A stretch of DNA of 64,000 bases from Phytopseudomonas daroniae. GTDB lineage: Bacteria; Pseudomonadota; Gammaproteobacteria; Pseudomonadales; Pseudomonadaceae. The notes under the pieces were generated by a model. It made no database searches, had not been told where the DNA came from, and saw nothing but the letters and a program-made list of their open reading frames with translations. Position numbers and translations under genes: made by a program. Below are positions 40,668 through 49,140 of the stretch, piece after piece (position 1 is the stretch's first letter; each line of letters starts with the position of its first letter). The stretch is from assembly GCF_004327285.1 (NCBI RefSeq), contig NZ_QJUI01000006.1:62001-126000 (forward strand). The letters are read 5' to 3'.

Positions 40668-41362
40668 GCGCTGATGCCCTCCAACGGCCGGCCGAGCAGG
40701 CGCGCCGACCAGTCTTCCAGGCGGCCAGAAGCCAGCCGCTGTGAGACCTGCTCACGCCAGCGTGCTGACAGTACCGGGCACATCTGCAACTGCTGCAACC
40801 CCTCACGCTCCAGAGGCGTGTGGAAGAAGTACGCCACCGCCTGGGCCACGCTCAGCGACGGATAGGGACGCTCGGAAAGCTCGAGAGGATTTTCCACGCT
40901 GACAAAACCCGGCTTGAGCACGCGGTAGAACCAGCCACAGCGGCCACTGTCCTGCACTTCATGCGGCAACTGCTGCAGCGACCAGCGCCGACTCAGGCGA
41001 TAGCAAGGTGAGCGTGGCTGGCTGACCTGCAGCAGCGCGTCGCCCCAGCGAAACACATCGCCGATGCACACCTGCCTCTCGGTCATTCCCAGGGTGGAGA
41101 GATTCTCCCCAAAGCCCGGCGCCTGCCAGCTGACCTGCGGGTAGCGCTCGCGCCAATGGGCGTAGTGCTCGGCCGGATAGTGGTGCAGGGCCCGCTCCGG
41201 GCCGCCATGAAAGCGCGTGTCGCCCTGCTCATCGTTGCCCAACCCCTGCGGCCATAACCACAGGCGGTGACTGAGCGGACGCTTGTCGATGGCGCTACGC
41301 AGCCCGCCGCCAATATCTTCGGCTTTACCTATGAAAACCCCAGCCACGCTCAGCCTGCTCAT
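40664..41362 (-). CDS. MOSC domain protein (YiiM-like)
   Basis: The 232-residue product has a MOSC beta-barrel (GDTRFHGGPERALHHYPAEHY, GFGENLSTLG, CIGDVFRWG, SQPRSPCYRLSRRW) with the conserved Cys that binds sulfur or the molybdenum cofactor. A C-terminal 3-alpha domain follows from about 165 (SVAQAVAYFFHTP). YiiM-type enzymes reduce N-hydroxylated bases with Mo cofactor. It starts a four-gene operon and is divergent from a LysR regulator across 100 bp. Confidence 0.88.
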   Translation of the reverse strand: MSRLSVAGVFIGKAEDIGGGLRSAIDKRPLSHRLWLWPQGLGNDEQGDTRFHGGPERALHHYPAEHYAHWRERYPQVSWQAPGFGENLSTLGMTERQVCIGDVFRWGDALLQVSQPRSPCYRLSRRWSLQQLPHEVQDSGRCGWFYRVLKPGFVSVENPLELSERPYPSLSVAQAVAYFFHTPLEREGLQQLQMCPVLSARWREQVSQRLASGRLEDWSARLLGRPLEGISA

Positions 41363-41386
41363 TACCTTATCCGCCGCCCTGAAACT

Positions 41387-41464
41387 TAGGAGATCCTAGA
41401 TTATGGGGTTAGGCCAATAGCAAGCCATTTCGATTTTCCAGCTTTATCTATAAGCTCTACTTAT
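41387..41464. promoter_or_regulatory. Putative LysR-type operator region
   Basis: The 100-bp divergent gap holds TAGGA-GA-TCCTA (41387-41398), near the MOSC-operon side. It also holds ATAAG-N5-CTTAT (41450-41464), a T-N11-A palindrome of the LysR type that overlaps the regulator's start codon. The latter suggests autorepression. Binding by the adjacent LysR protein is inference. Confidence 0.5.
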
Positions 41465-42353
41465 GGATTTCAGACAGCTTCGCTATTTCGTCGCACTCTA
41501 TGAGGAAGGCCATGTTGGCCGGGCCGCCGAGCGCCTGAGCATTTCCCAGCCCGCGCTCTCGCAGCAGGTCAGTCAGCTGGAGCGACAGCAGGAGGTCGCC
41601 CTGTTCGAGCGCACCGGCAAACGCCTGCTACCGACCCTGGCCGCCCACACCTTGTACAACCACGCGCTGCCGCTGCTCGATGGCCTGGAACGCGCCCAGG
41701 AAGCCCTGCGTGGCTTCCGCGGGCAAGGGCCGCGCACACTGGCCATCGGCGTGCTGCAAACGGTCAACGCCAGCCTCGTGCCGCTGCTGCTGGAGCGCCT
41801 GCACCAGGCTCAACCGCACCTTATCGTGCGTATCTATGAATTGTCGGGGATCGATATCGAGCGACGCCTGCTGACCGGCAGCCTGGATATCGGCATCGGC
41901 TTCCTGCCGCCGCGTCAGCCGGGGTTGCACAGCCTGGAGCTCTACGAAGACGAACTGCAACTGGTGATACCCCAGAACCATTCGCTGCGCGAGTTCAAGA
42001 AGGTGTCCCTGGCCCAGGCCGCTGAGCTGCCCATGCTGCTACTCGGTGAGGAGTTTCGCATCCGCCAGATCTGGCAGGAGCAATTGGCCCTGCTCGGCCG
42101 CAGGCCACGGGTACAGGCGGAACTGAACCACATGGGCGGTATTCTCGACAGCCTGATGCATACACCGCTGGCCACCGTACTGCCCGGTCGCGCCCGGCAG
42201 ATGCACGCCAACCAGGGCCTGCTATGGAAGCCATTGAGCGAGCCACGCGTACCGCTGAAAGTCGGCTTGGTATTTCGTGATGCGCAGCGCCAGCAGGCGA
42301 TGCTGGAGCTGTTGCGCTCGGTGCTCGACGGGGTCATTCAGAAGCCGCAGTGA
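41463..42353 (+). CDS. LysR-family transcriptional regulator
   Basis: The 296-residue product has an N-terminal winged helix-turn-helix (MDFRQLRYFVALYEEGHVGRAAERL, SQPALSQQVSQLE; residues 1-60). A periplasmic-binding-like effector domain follows (about 90-290; GIGFLPPRQPGLHSLELYEDELQLVIP). The CynR/CbbR-like layout does not reveal the inducer. It is divergent from the MOSC-aminotransferase operon, its most likely target. A T-N11-A palindrome covers its own start codon. Confidence 0.92.
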   Translation: MDFRQLRYFVALYEEGHVGRAAERLSISQPALSQQVSQLERQQEVALFERTGKRLLPTLAAHTLYNHALPLLDGLERAQEALRGFRGQGPRTLAIGVLQTVNASLVPLLLERLHQAQPHLIVRIYELSGIDIERRLLTGSLDIGIGFLPPRQPGLHSLELYEDELQLVIPQNHSLREFKKVSLAQAAELPMLLLGEEFRIRQIWQEQLALLGRRPRVQAELNHMGGILDSLMHTPLATVLPGRARQMHANQGLLWKPLSEPRVPLKVGLVFRDAQRQQAMLELLRSVLDGVIQKPQ

Positions 42354-42362
42354 GCCTCGTAA

Positions 42363-42457
42363 ATGCGGGGCATATTGTTGTTTGGGGACATGCGCGGTGA
42401 TGCCGATTTCTTGCGGCGGATTACGCCTTCGGCTAATACGCCCTACCGGTTTACGGT
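42363..42457. repeat. Long copy of the GGATTACGCCTTCGGCTAATACGCC repeat
   Basis: About 80 bp are nearly identical to 8715-8803, including flanking TGTTTGGGG, TTTCTTGCGGCGG and TTTACGG. Both copies lie immediately downstream of a plus-strand gene. Confidence 0.8.
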
Positions 42458-42533
42458 GAACGCGGGGAGGTGTAATCCGTCGTTTACCTGTAGGAGATCA
42501 CCAGGCGCCACGGTTTTTGTTTGCCGCACAAAG

Positions 42534-42557
42534 AAAACCCCGCCGAGGCGGGGTTTT
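42534..42557. terminator. Bidirectional rho-independent terminator
   Basis: AAAACCCCGC-CGAG-GCGGGGTTTT is a 10-bp perfect stem with A/T-runs on each flank. It lies between the convergent LysR gene and the minus-strand acyl-CoA dehydrogenase. Confidence 0.85.
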
Positions 42558-42748
42558 GCAGATTGTATCCTGACGTCCTTGTCAGCTTGCCATCCTGGCA
42601 GCATCCCACGTATCCCTGTCTGTCCAGTGCGCTTCCTGCGCCAAGTCCCTGAACGAAGATTATGCTTCGCTTGCAGGTGCCAATAGTGGTCAAAGGCAGA
42701 ACTGCATGTAAGCGATAGCCTACATGCACCACACCAGTCCTGCAGCCG

Positions 42749-44527
42749 TCAGAACTGCTCGGCATCGAGCAGGTAAAGGCTTTCGCTGCCGGCGCTCACC
42801 GACGCGCTCAACGAATGAATGCGCGGCAGCAGACGGGCGAAGTAGAAACGCGCGGTGCCCAGCTTACTGGCATAAAAATCATCCTGCCCTTCCTTGCCCA
42901 GTGCCGCCTTGGCCATCAGTGCCCACATATAGGCGTAGGCGGTGTAACCGAACAGATGCAGATACTCCACCGACGCCGCGCCGATCTCGTTGGGATTGCT
43001 ACGCGCACGCTCGAGCAATGCAGTCGTTTGCTCTTCCAGGTTGGCGACCGCCGCCAACAACGGCCCACTGAACTCGGCAGGCGGTGCATCCGCGGCGCTG
43101 GCGAAGGCGCGAATCTCATCGGTGAAATGCCGGGAGAAAGCGCCGCCGCTGCCCACGATCTTGCGGCCGACCAGATCCAGCGCCTGGATACCATTGGTGC
43201 CTTCGTAGATCTGCGTGATGCGACAGTCGCGCACCAGCTGCTCCTGGCCCCACTCACGCACGTAACCGTGCCCACCGAAAACCTGTTGACCGTGAATGGT
43301 GGTTTCCAGCCCGAGATCGGTCAGGAACGCCTTGGCCACCGGCGTCAGCAGCGCCACCAGCTCTTCGGCGCGCTTGCGGGTGGTCGGATCGATGCTGTAC
43401 TTGGCGGTGTCGAGCTGCATGGCGACGTAGCTGGAGAAGGCACGCCCGCCTTCGTTCAGCGCCTTCATGGTCAGCAACATGCGACGCACGTCCGGATGCA
43501 CGATGATCGGGTCGGCCACCTTGTCCTTGGCCACCGCACCACCCGGGGCGCGGCTCTGGATGCGCTCGCGGGCGTACTCGATGGCACTCTGGTAGGAACG
43601 CTCGCCGGTCGACAGGCCCTGGATACCGACGCCCAGGCGCTCATAGTTCATCATGGTGAACATCGCCGCCAGACCACGGTTCGGCGCATCGATGATGTAA
43701 CCGGTGGCAGCGTCGAAGTTCATCACGCAGGTGCTGGACGCCTTGATGCCCATCTTGTGCTCGATCGAGCCGCAGGACAGCGCATTGCGCTCGCCCAGAG
43801 AACCGTCGGCATTGACCAGGAACTTGGGCACCAGAAACAGCGAAATGCCCTTGGGCCCAACGGGTGCGTCGGGCAGTTTGGCCAGCACCAGGTGAATGAT
43901 GTTCTCGGTCAGGTCGTGCTCGCCGCCAGTGATGAATATCTTGGTGCCGCTGACCTTGTAGCTGCCGTCGGTCTGCGGCTCGGCCTTGGTGCGGATGATG
44001 CCCAGATCGGTACCGGCATGCGGTTCGGTCAGGCACATGGAGCCGGCCCAGACACCGGCATACATGTTCGGCAGGTAGGCCTGCTTCAGCTCTTCGCTGG
44101 CGTGCGCGTTGATCGACAGGCAGGCCCCCGCAGTCAGCATCGGATAGAGGCCGAACGACAGGCTGGACGAGTTGACCATCTCCTCGACCTGGGCGGAAAT
44201 CACCTTGGGCATGCCCATACCGCCGAACTGCGGATCGCCACCCACCCCGACCCAGCCCCCTTCGGCATACGCCTTGTAGGCCTCGATGAAACCGGCTGGC
44301 GTGGTGACCACGCCGTTGGCCCAGGAACAGCCTTCTTCATCGCTCGCCCGGTTCAGTGGCGCGATCATGCCTGCGGTGATCTTGCCCGCTTCCTCGAGGA
44401 TCGCATTGGCGGTTTCCTCATCGACGACCTCGGCCAGGGCCGGCAGCTGCGCCCACAGTTTTGAGACCTGTAAAACCTCGTTGAGCACGAAGCGCATGTC
44501 ACGCAGGGGAGCTTGATAATCGGCCAT
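42749..44527 (-). CDS. Acyl-CoA dehydrogenase (FadE-like, C-terminal extended)
   Basis: The 592-residue FAD enzyme catalyses the first step of beta-oxidation. Domains in order: the helical N-terminal domain with a short AcylCoA_DH_N helix, the beta domain (MCLTEPHAGTDLGIIRTKAE and [16 protein letters not shown]), the catalytic C-terminal helices ([59 protein letters not shown]) and an extra C-terminal domain of about 120 residues found in the 600-residue class. The chain length preferred is unknown. It is about 50 percent similar by eye to the gene at 46205. It has no PsrA-type box upstream, unlike that gene. Confidence 0.92.
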   Translation of the reverse strand: MADYQAPLRDMRFVLNEVLQVSKLWAQLPALAEVVDEETANAILEEAGKITAGMIAPLNRASDEEGCSWANGVVTTPAGFIEAYKAYAEGGWVGVGGDPQFGGMGMPKVISAQVEEMVNSSSLSFGLYPMLTAGACLSINAHASEELKQAYLPNMYAGVWAGSMCLTEPHAGTDLGIIRTKAEPQTDGSYKVSGTKIFITGGEHDLTENIIHLVLAKLPDAPVGPKGISLFLVPKFLVNADGSLGERNALSCGSIEHKMGIKASSTCVMNFDAATGYIIDAPNRGLAAMFTMMNYERLGVGIQGLSTGERSYQSAIEYARERIQSRAPGGAVAKDKVADPIIVHPDVRRMLLTMKALNEGGRAFSSYVAMQLDTAKYSIDPTTRKRAEELVALLTPVAKAFLTDLGLETTIHGQQVFGGHGYVREWGQEQLVRDCRITQIYEGTNGIQALDLVGRKIVGSGGAFSRHFTDEIRAFASAADAPPAEFSGPLLAAVANLEEQTTALLERARSNPNEIGAASVEYLHLFGYTAYAYMWALMAKAALGKEGQDDFYASKLGTARFYFARLLPRIHSLSASVSAGSESLYLLDAEQF

Positions 44528-44633
44528 GGGAAGTCCTCGGTAGCACGTTCAGACCCCGAGTCTAGCCCAACAACTTTTCAGACACATAGGGTCGTGTCGT
44601 GACCGATCAGCCACTGATCGATCACGCTGTCAT

Positions 44634-45923
44634 TCAGGCCCGATCAGCCTTCAGCTTGACTGCGCCGCGCCGCTGCACCTGGCTGCTCACGCAGTTGCGC
44701 CCGGCACTCTTGGCGCCGTACAGCGCCTTGTCGGCGGCCTTGAGCACTTCCTCCACGCTGCGCTGTTCGTCACCGCGTTGCGCCACGCCGATGCTGACCG
44801 TCACCGACACATGGGTGGCGCCAGCACCAGTGCGGCGCTGGCGGCCGAGCTGATCATCACCGGGGCGCTTTTGCCGATCACGCAGCTGAATCTGATACTG
44901 CTCCACGGCCTGGCGTATCGCCTCCAGGTGCGGCAGGCACTGCTCGATGGTCTTGCCCGGAAACACCAGGGTGAATTCCTCGCCGCCATAGCGATATACC
45001 TTGCCCCCACCGCCGACCTTGCGCAGCTGGCTGGCGACCAGACGCAGCACCTGATCACCGACATCGTGGCCGTGGGTATCGTTGAATTTCTTGAAGTGAT
45101 CGACATCCGCCATGGCGAGTACGTAATTGCGCCCCAGCCGTTGCAACCGCTCGTTCAGCGCACGGCGGCCCGGCAGCCCGGTGAGCTCGTCACGGAACGC
45201 CATCTGGTAAGCCTCGTGGGCCACGCCGACGACGATCATCAACATCACCACACTGGACATCACCTGCAGCGCATGGGGATGGATAAAGGTATTGGGCAGC
45301 ATCCACAACAGGGCGATCACGCCAACACACTGCACGGCGTGCACCGGGCGCGGCGTGCGCAGGTACTGCACCAGCAGCGCGACGATGACCAGCAGAAATA
45401 GCGGATAAGCCAGCTGTACCAGGCTCATCCACTCGGCATGCAGCGCGGGCCAGCGGATCACCGACAACCACTGCTCCAGTGCCTGTGGAAAACGCCGCGC
45501 AAGCGCCGCGGCCACTGCGCAAGCAGCCAGCAGCACCGCCACACGGGCAATCAGATCCTGGATCAGGTGCGTGCGCTCGTGCCACAGCGCGAACAACCCG
45601 TAGAGCGCTGGCAACAACAGGCTGCAGAGGTGAAAGACCAGCGCCGCGTCATCGCGTACCTGACCGAAATCGCGGTAATGATCGGCCTGCTCATCGAGCA
45701 CGAAATAACCCAGGTAGAGCACCAATAGCAGGAACAGTTCGCGCTGCCGGCCATAGACCACGCAAAAGGTGCCGCCTAGAAGCAACAACAGGGTCGGCAG
45801 GACATTGAAGAGCGAAGTGAAGAAGTCGGTCAGACTCGGCAGAGTCGCAGCCAGCCATCCACCACCGAGCAACAACAACGCCGGCAGAAAGTGTCCCAAG
45901 CGCAGGGCGGCTAGGCGCGACAA
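44634..45923 (-). CDS. Membrane-bound diguanylate cyclase (GGDEF)
   Basis: The 429-residue product makes c-di-GMP. About seven hydrophobic helices (residues 10-240) form an uncharacterised sensor. A GGDEF domain follows, with active site GGEEF (about 328-332) and substrate residues ADVDHFKKFND. No RxxD inhibitory site is present at the usual place before GGEEF. A basic insertion of about 25 residues (QLRDRQKRPGDDQLG...) precedes VTVSIGVA. It lies between two acyl-CoA dehydrogenases on the same strand but is separated from them by gaps. Its signal is unknown. Confidence 0.92.
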   Translation of the reverse strand: MSRLAALRLGHFLPALLLLGGGWLAATLPSLTDFFTSLFNVLPTLLLLLGGTFCVVYGRQRELFLLLVLYLGYFVLDEQADHYRDFGQVRDDAALVFHLCSLLLPALYGLFALWHERTHLIQDLIARVAVLLAACAVAAALARRFPQALEQWLSVIRWPALHAEWMSLVQLAYPLFLLVIVALLVQYLRTPRPVHAVQCVGVIALLWMLPNTFIHPHALQVMSSVVMLMIVVGVAHEAYQMAFRDELTGLPGRRALNERLQRLGRNYVLAMADVDHFKKFNDTHGHDVGDQVLRLVASQLRKVGGGGKVYRYGGEEFTLVFPGKTIEQCLPHLEAIRQAVEQYQIQLRDRQKRPGDDQLGRQRRTGAGATHVSVTVSIGVAQRGDEQRSVEEVLKAADKALYGAKSAGRNCVSSQVQRRGAVKLKADRA

Positions 45924-46085
45924 GGCGAGCTCCGCAATGACCGAAAAGAGACTGGCATTTTGCCTGTGTTTAGTTGGCGGCGCACGGGATCAGCTCACAT
46001 CGTGATCCCTCTTTTTCGCGCGCTCGCAAACCTGCACGCCGGGCAGTTGTGTTCCAGATGGTGCAGACCACGAATGACAGCCATA

Positions 46086-46106
46086 AAAATGGCCGGGAGC
46101 CATTTT
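46086..46106. other. Small AT-flanked hairpin
   Basis: AAAATGGC-CGGGA-GCCATTTT forms an 8-bp perfect stem between the diguanylate cyclase start and the terminator of the upstream acyl-CoA dehydrogenase. It could act as an additional weak terminator. No gene lies in 45924-46204. Confidence 0.45.
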
Positions 46107-46156
46107 CAACGTCGCTTGCGACGGCTCGAAGGGTTGCCGCCAGGGATGGAGGGCCA

Positions 46157-46186
46157 TAAAAAACCGCGACCCGATGGGCCGCGGTT
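46157..46186 (-). terminator. Rho-independent terminator of the second acyl-CoA dehydrogenase
   Basis: AACCGCG-A-CCC-GAT-GGG-C-CGCGGTT forms a long stem with one A/C mismatch. On the minus strand it is followed by TTTTTATGG. It lies 18 bp after the gene's stop codon. Confidence 0.8.
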
Positions 46187-46204
46187 CTTTCAACGCCTGG
46201 GCTA

Positions 46205-48010
46205 TCAATAACCCAGCGCGAAGTCTTCCTCGTTCATGTCCATCAGGCTGCTTGCGCCGGACAGCATGGTTGCAACGTGGGTGCGGGTACGCGGCAGGAT
46301 GCGCGCATAGTAGAACTGTGCGGTCTGCAGCTTGGCCTTGTAGAAGGCCTGGTCACCCTCGCCCGTGGCGATCTTCTCCGCCGCGACACGCGCCATGTCG
46401 GCCCAGAAGTAAGCCAGGCAGGCATAACCGGAGTACATCAGGTAATCCACCGACGCGGCACCGACTTCCTCGCGATCCTTCATGGCGGCCATGCCGATCT
46501 TCATGGTCAGCTCGCCCCACTCCTTGTTCAGCTTGGCCAGCGGCTCGACGAATGCCTTGATCGATTCGTTGCCTTCGTTGGCCTGGCAGAACTTGTGGAC
46601 GATCTTGGTGAAGCCCTTGAGCGCTTCGCCCTGGGTCATCAGTACCTTGCGGCCCAGCAGGTCGAGGGCCTGAACGCCGGTGGTGCCTTCGTACATCATG
46701 GAGATGCGGCAGTCGCGCAGGTTCTGCTCCATGCCCCACTCGCTGATGAAACCGTGACCGCCGTAGATCTGCATGCCGTGGGAAGCCGACTCGAAGCCCA
46801 CCTCGGTCATGAACGCCTTGGCGATCGGCGTCAGGAAAGCCATCAGACCATCTGCGGCTTTCCTCTGCTCTTCATCCTGGCTGTGCTTGAGGATGTCCAC
46901 CTGCTTGGCGGTGAAGTAGACCATCGCCCGGTTGCCCTCGGCGAACGCCTTCATGGTCAGCAGCATGCGACGTACATCGGGGTGCACGATGATAGGGTCG
47001 GCCGCTTTTTCCGGCGCTTTCGGGCCAGTCAGCGAGCGCATTTGCAGGCGCTCACGGGCGTACTTGATGCCGCCCTGGAAGCCGGCTTCGGCGTGGGCCA
47101 GCCCCTGCAACGCAGTACCCAGACGGGCGGTGTTCATGAAGGTGAACATGCAGTTCAGGCCCTTGTTCGGCGGGCCGATCAGGTAGCCGGTGGCTGCGTC
47201 GAAATTCATCACGCAGGTGGCGTTACCGTGGATACCCATCTTGTGCTCGAGGGAGCCGCAGGTCACTGCGTTGCGCTCACCGACGCCGCCTTCGGCATTG
47301 GGCAGGAACTTCGGCACGATGAACAGGGAAATACCCTTGGTGCCAGCCGGTGCGTCCGGCAGGCGAGCCAGCACGATATGCACGATGTTATCGGCCATGT
47401 CGTGCTCGCCAGCGGAGATGAAGATCTTGGTGCCGGAGACTTTGTAGGAACCGTCAGCCTGAGGCTCGGCCTTGGTACGCAGCATGCCGAGGTCGGTGCC
47501 ACAGTGCGATTCGGTCAGGCACATGGTGCCCGTCCACTCGCCGGACACCAGCTTGGTCAGGTAGATGTGCTGCTGCTCGGGAGTGCCGTGGGCGGAGATG
47601 GTGTTCATTGCGCCATGAGACAGGCCCGGGTACATGCCCCACGACCAGTTGGCGGTGCCGACCATTTCGCTGACGGCCAGACCCAGAGACTCCGGCAGGC
47701 CTTGGCCACCGTGCTCGACATCATGCGCCAGGCTCGGCCAGCCGCCTTCGACGAACTGCTTGTAGGCTTCCTTGAAACCTGTCGGTGTCGTCACACCGGA
47801 TTCGCTCCAGGTGCAGCCTTCGGTATCGCCCACGCGATTCAGCGGAGAGAGCACCTGCTCGCAGAACTTGGCGCCTTCCTCGAGGATGGCGTCAACCATG
47901 TCTGGCGTGGCGTCCTGGCAGCCGGGCAGGCTCTGGTAATGCGCTTCATAGCCGAGCAGTTCGTCACGAACGAAACGGATGTCGCGCAAGGGGGCCTTGT
48001 ATTCAGGCAT
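46205..48010 (-). CDS. Acyl-CoA dehydrogenase (FadE-like, PsrA-boxed)
   Basis: The 601-residue paralogue of the 42.7 kb enzyme has the same domain order: [91 protein letters not shown] and the extra C-terminal domain. It feeds electrons from fatty acyl-CoA to ETF in the cytosol. It is transcribed alone, with a strong terminator, and two PsrA-type boxes lie about 100 bp upstream. This indicates induction by long-chain fatty acids. PsrA control of a homologous acyl-CoA dehydrogenase has, to my recollection, been described in P. aeruginosa. Confidence 0.93.
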   Translation of the reverse strand: MPEYKAPLRDIRFVRDELLGYEAHYQSLPGCQDATPDMVDAILEEGAKFCEQVLSPLNRVGDTEGCTWSESGVTTPTGFKEAYKQFVEGGWPSLAHDVEHGGQGLPESLGLAVSEMVGTANWSWGMYPGLSHGAMNTISAHGTPEQQHIYLTKLVSGEWTGTMCLTESHCGTDLGMLRTKAEPQADGSYKVSGTKIFISAGEHDMADNIVHIVLARLPDAPAGTKGISLFIVPKFLPNAEGGVGERNAVTCGSLEHKMGIHGNATCVMNFDAATGYLIGPPNKGLNCMFTFMNTARLGTALQGLAHAEAGFQGGIKYARERLQMRSLTGPKAPEKAADPIIVHPDVRRMLLTMKAFAEGNRAMVYFTAKQVDILKHSQDEEQRKAADGLMAFLTPIAKAFMTEVGFESASHGMQIYGGHGFISEWGMEQNLRDCRISMMYEGTTGVQALDLLGRKVLMTQGEALKGFTKIVHKFCQANEGNESIKAFVEPLAKLNKEWGELTMKIGMAAMKDREEVGAASVDYLMYSGYACLAYFWADMARVAAEKIATGEGDQAFYKAKLQTAQFYYARILPRTRTHVATMLSGASSLMDMNEEDFALGY

Positions 48011-48110
48011 AGCGGGTACCTCTGCGGGTGGTCTCTTATGTTTGGGATGACCGATAGGCGGTCGTTAGCAGAATGGTCATATATGGAATCGGCTGTCAGT
48101 GCAGCCGACT

Positions 48111-48137
48111 CAAACACATGTTTGAAACATACGTTTA
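48111..48137 (-). promoter_or_regulatory. Tandem PsrA-type operator
   Basis: CAAAC-ACAT-GTTTG (48111-48124) matches the PsrA consensus (G/C)AAAC-N2-4-GTTTG(C) fully. An adjoining GAAAC-ATAC-GTTTA (48124-48137) matches with one mismatch. The pair lies about 100 bp upstream of the acyl-CoA dehydrogenase start and would place its promoter under fatty-acid-responsive repression. Confidence 0.7.
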
Positions 48138-48171
48138 CGCCCAATCACTGTCAAGGCCCGCCCTCGATCGT

Positions 48172-48573
48172 TCAAGCGTGCAGATCGAGTAAGCCGGAGG
48201 ATGCCTGATCAGTTGCGGACATGGCGTAGAGAGCGATGCCTGCGGGCACCGGGCGGGTTTCCTGGCCGACAGAGCTGACTGACGGGTCGTCGCTTTCCTT
48301 GCCCTCTTCGTCGGCGGGAGCCTTCGACACCTCCGCTTCGCTGCGCTGCATCGCGGCGAGTTCGGCGCGCGCCACCGCCATTTGCGCCTGGGCCTGGCTG
48401 GCCACACTGCGATCCTGTGCCGAGGGCTCGGCAGGCGCCAGGGCAGCCCGTATCACGATCTGCATCTTGCTCAGCGTTGCCTGTGGATCGTTGGCTACCG
48501 CCCCGACGTCGATACTTACCTCGCCACCAGTGGCATAGCGCTTGCCGTCCGGCCCACGGGTATAGGTGTAGGG
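48172..48573 (-). pseudogene. 5'-truncated SprA-family (putative metalloprotease CJM1_0395-type) gene
   Basis: Reading the minus strand from 48573, the frame encodes PYTYTRGPDGKRYATGGEVS, then IDVGAVANDPQATLSKMQ and RAALAPAEPSAQDRSVASQA. This is the C-terminal half of the SprA-related family. An in-frame TGA at 48574-48576 lies directly upstream. The HExxH-like zinc helix and N-terminal part that should precede are absent. Upstream sequence is a repeat palindrome and unrelated DNA. An internal ATG (48465) would give 97 residues without the catalytic region. Confidence 0.75.
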
Positions 48574-48635
48574 TCACACATCAATGTCGTATCCGAGCGA
48601 TCGGCTGAGTGGTCACTCAAAGGGGCGAAGCAACC

Positions 48636-48683
48636 GTAGGATGGGTGAAACCCATCAATGCCGATGGGTTGCACCCATCCTAC
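48636..48683. repeat. Near-intact GTAGGATGGGTGAAACCCATC palindrome
   Basis: Its halves GTAGGATGGGTGAAACCCATC and GATGGGTTGCACCCATCCTAC face each other around AATGCC. It lies 62 bp from the break of the SprA-family pseudogene and may have taken part in the deletion. The rest of 48574-48783 shows nothing. Confidence 0.8.
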
Positions 48684-48783
48684 GACCGTCCGCCACTTAT
48701 GGCTGCCATTCCACATTACGATACCCCGTTGCCGCCTCGGGCACATCGACCACCCTGGCCGGCATATGACCGTTGTCGCGACA

Positions 48784-49047
48784 CTAGGCGGTGACGTCGA
48801 TCAAGGTGCCTAACACCTTATCCGCGGTTGCCACGACACGAGCGCCGGCCTGGGCCTCGTATTGCCCGACACGCATCTCGACCATCTTGTCCGCTATATC
48901 GGAGCGGGCGGCGGACGGCTCATTGGCATGTACGCGTTCGGCAGTCACGGGGGCACTGGCGATGTCACCGGCAGCCTGCTCGACGCGACGCTGGCCGGAT
49001 TGAATGGTATTGATGCCAGCATTGAAGGCACTGGGGGCAATCTGCAT
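48784..49047 (-). CDS. Small flagellar-rod/hook-like protein (87 aa)
   Basis: The 87-residue product begins MQIAPSAFNAGINTIQSGQRRVEQAAGDIAS and ends VEMRVGQYEAQAGARVVATADKVLGTLIDV. Both ends resemble the N- and C-terminal coiled-coil segments of flagellar axial proteins (FlgB/C/G: MVN...YQANAKVIQTADEMLGTLL) with the entire central domain missing. Start ATG 49047 has AGGAG at 7 nt. Similar short proteins occur in other pseudomonads as far as I recall. No function is assigned, and no flagellar genes are nearby. Confidence 0.7.
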   Translation of the reverse strand: MQIAPSAFNAGINTIQSGQRRVEQAAGDIASAPVTAERVHANEPSAARSDIADKMVEMRVGQYEAQAGARVVATADKVLGTLIDVTA

Positions 49048-49140
49048 GGGACGTCTCCTGCTGCAGGAACTTCATGGCATGTATTTAAGCAGAAGCCGCT
49101 TAAAAAACGTACAACCAAAAATCGAGGATAAATCAGCTTC

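Larger units (their letters stand above)
42354..42748. other. Gene-free stretch with repeat and terminator
   Basis: These 395 bp contain the long GGATTACGCC repeat (42363-42457), a GTAATCCGTCG fragment (42472) and the bidirectional terminator at 42534-42557. From 42560 to 42748 nothing recognisable is seen. Confidence 0.6.

Noticed and set aside
46277..48208. A 643-codon plus-strand open frame, and similar ones at 42815-44464 and the minus-strand 24657-26441
   Set aside because: They mirror the acyl-CoA dehydrogenase and pilS genes. No protein family is recognisable in them.
48172..48465. A complete 97-residue protein from the internal ATG
   Set aside because: The conserved family sequence continues without a break upstream of that ATG until the in-frame TGA, which shows a truncated gene rather than a natural start.
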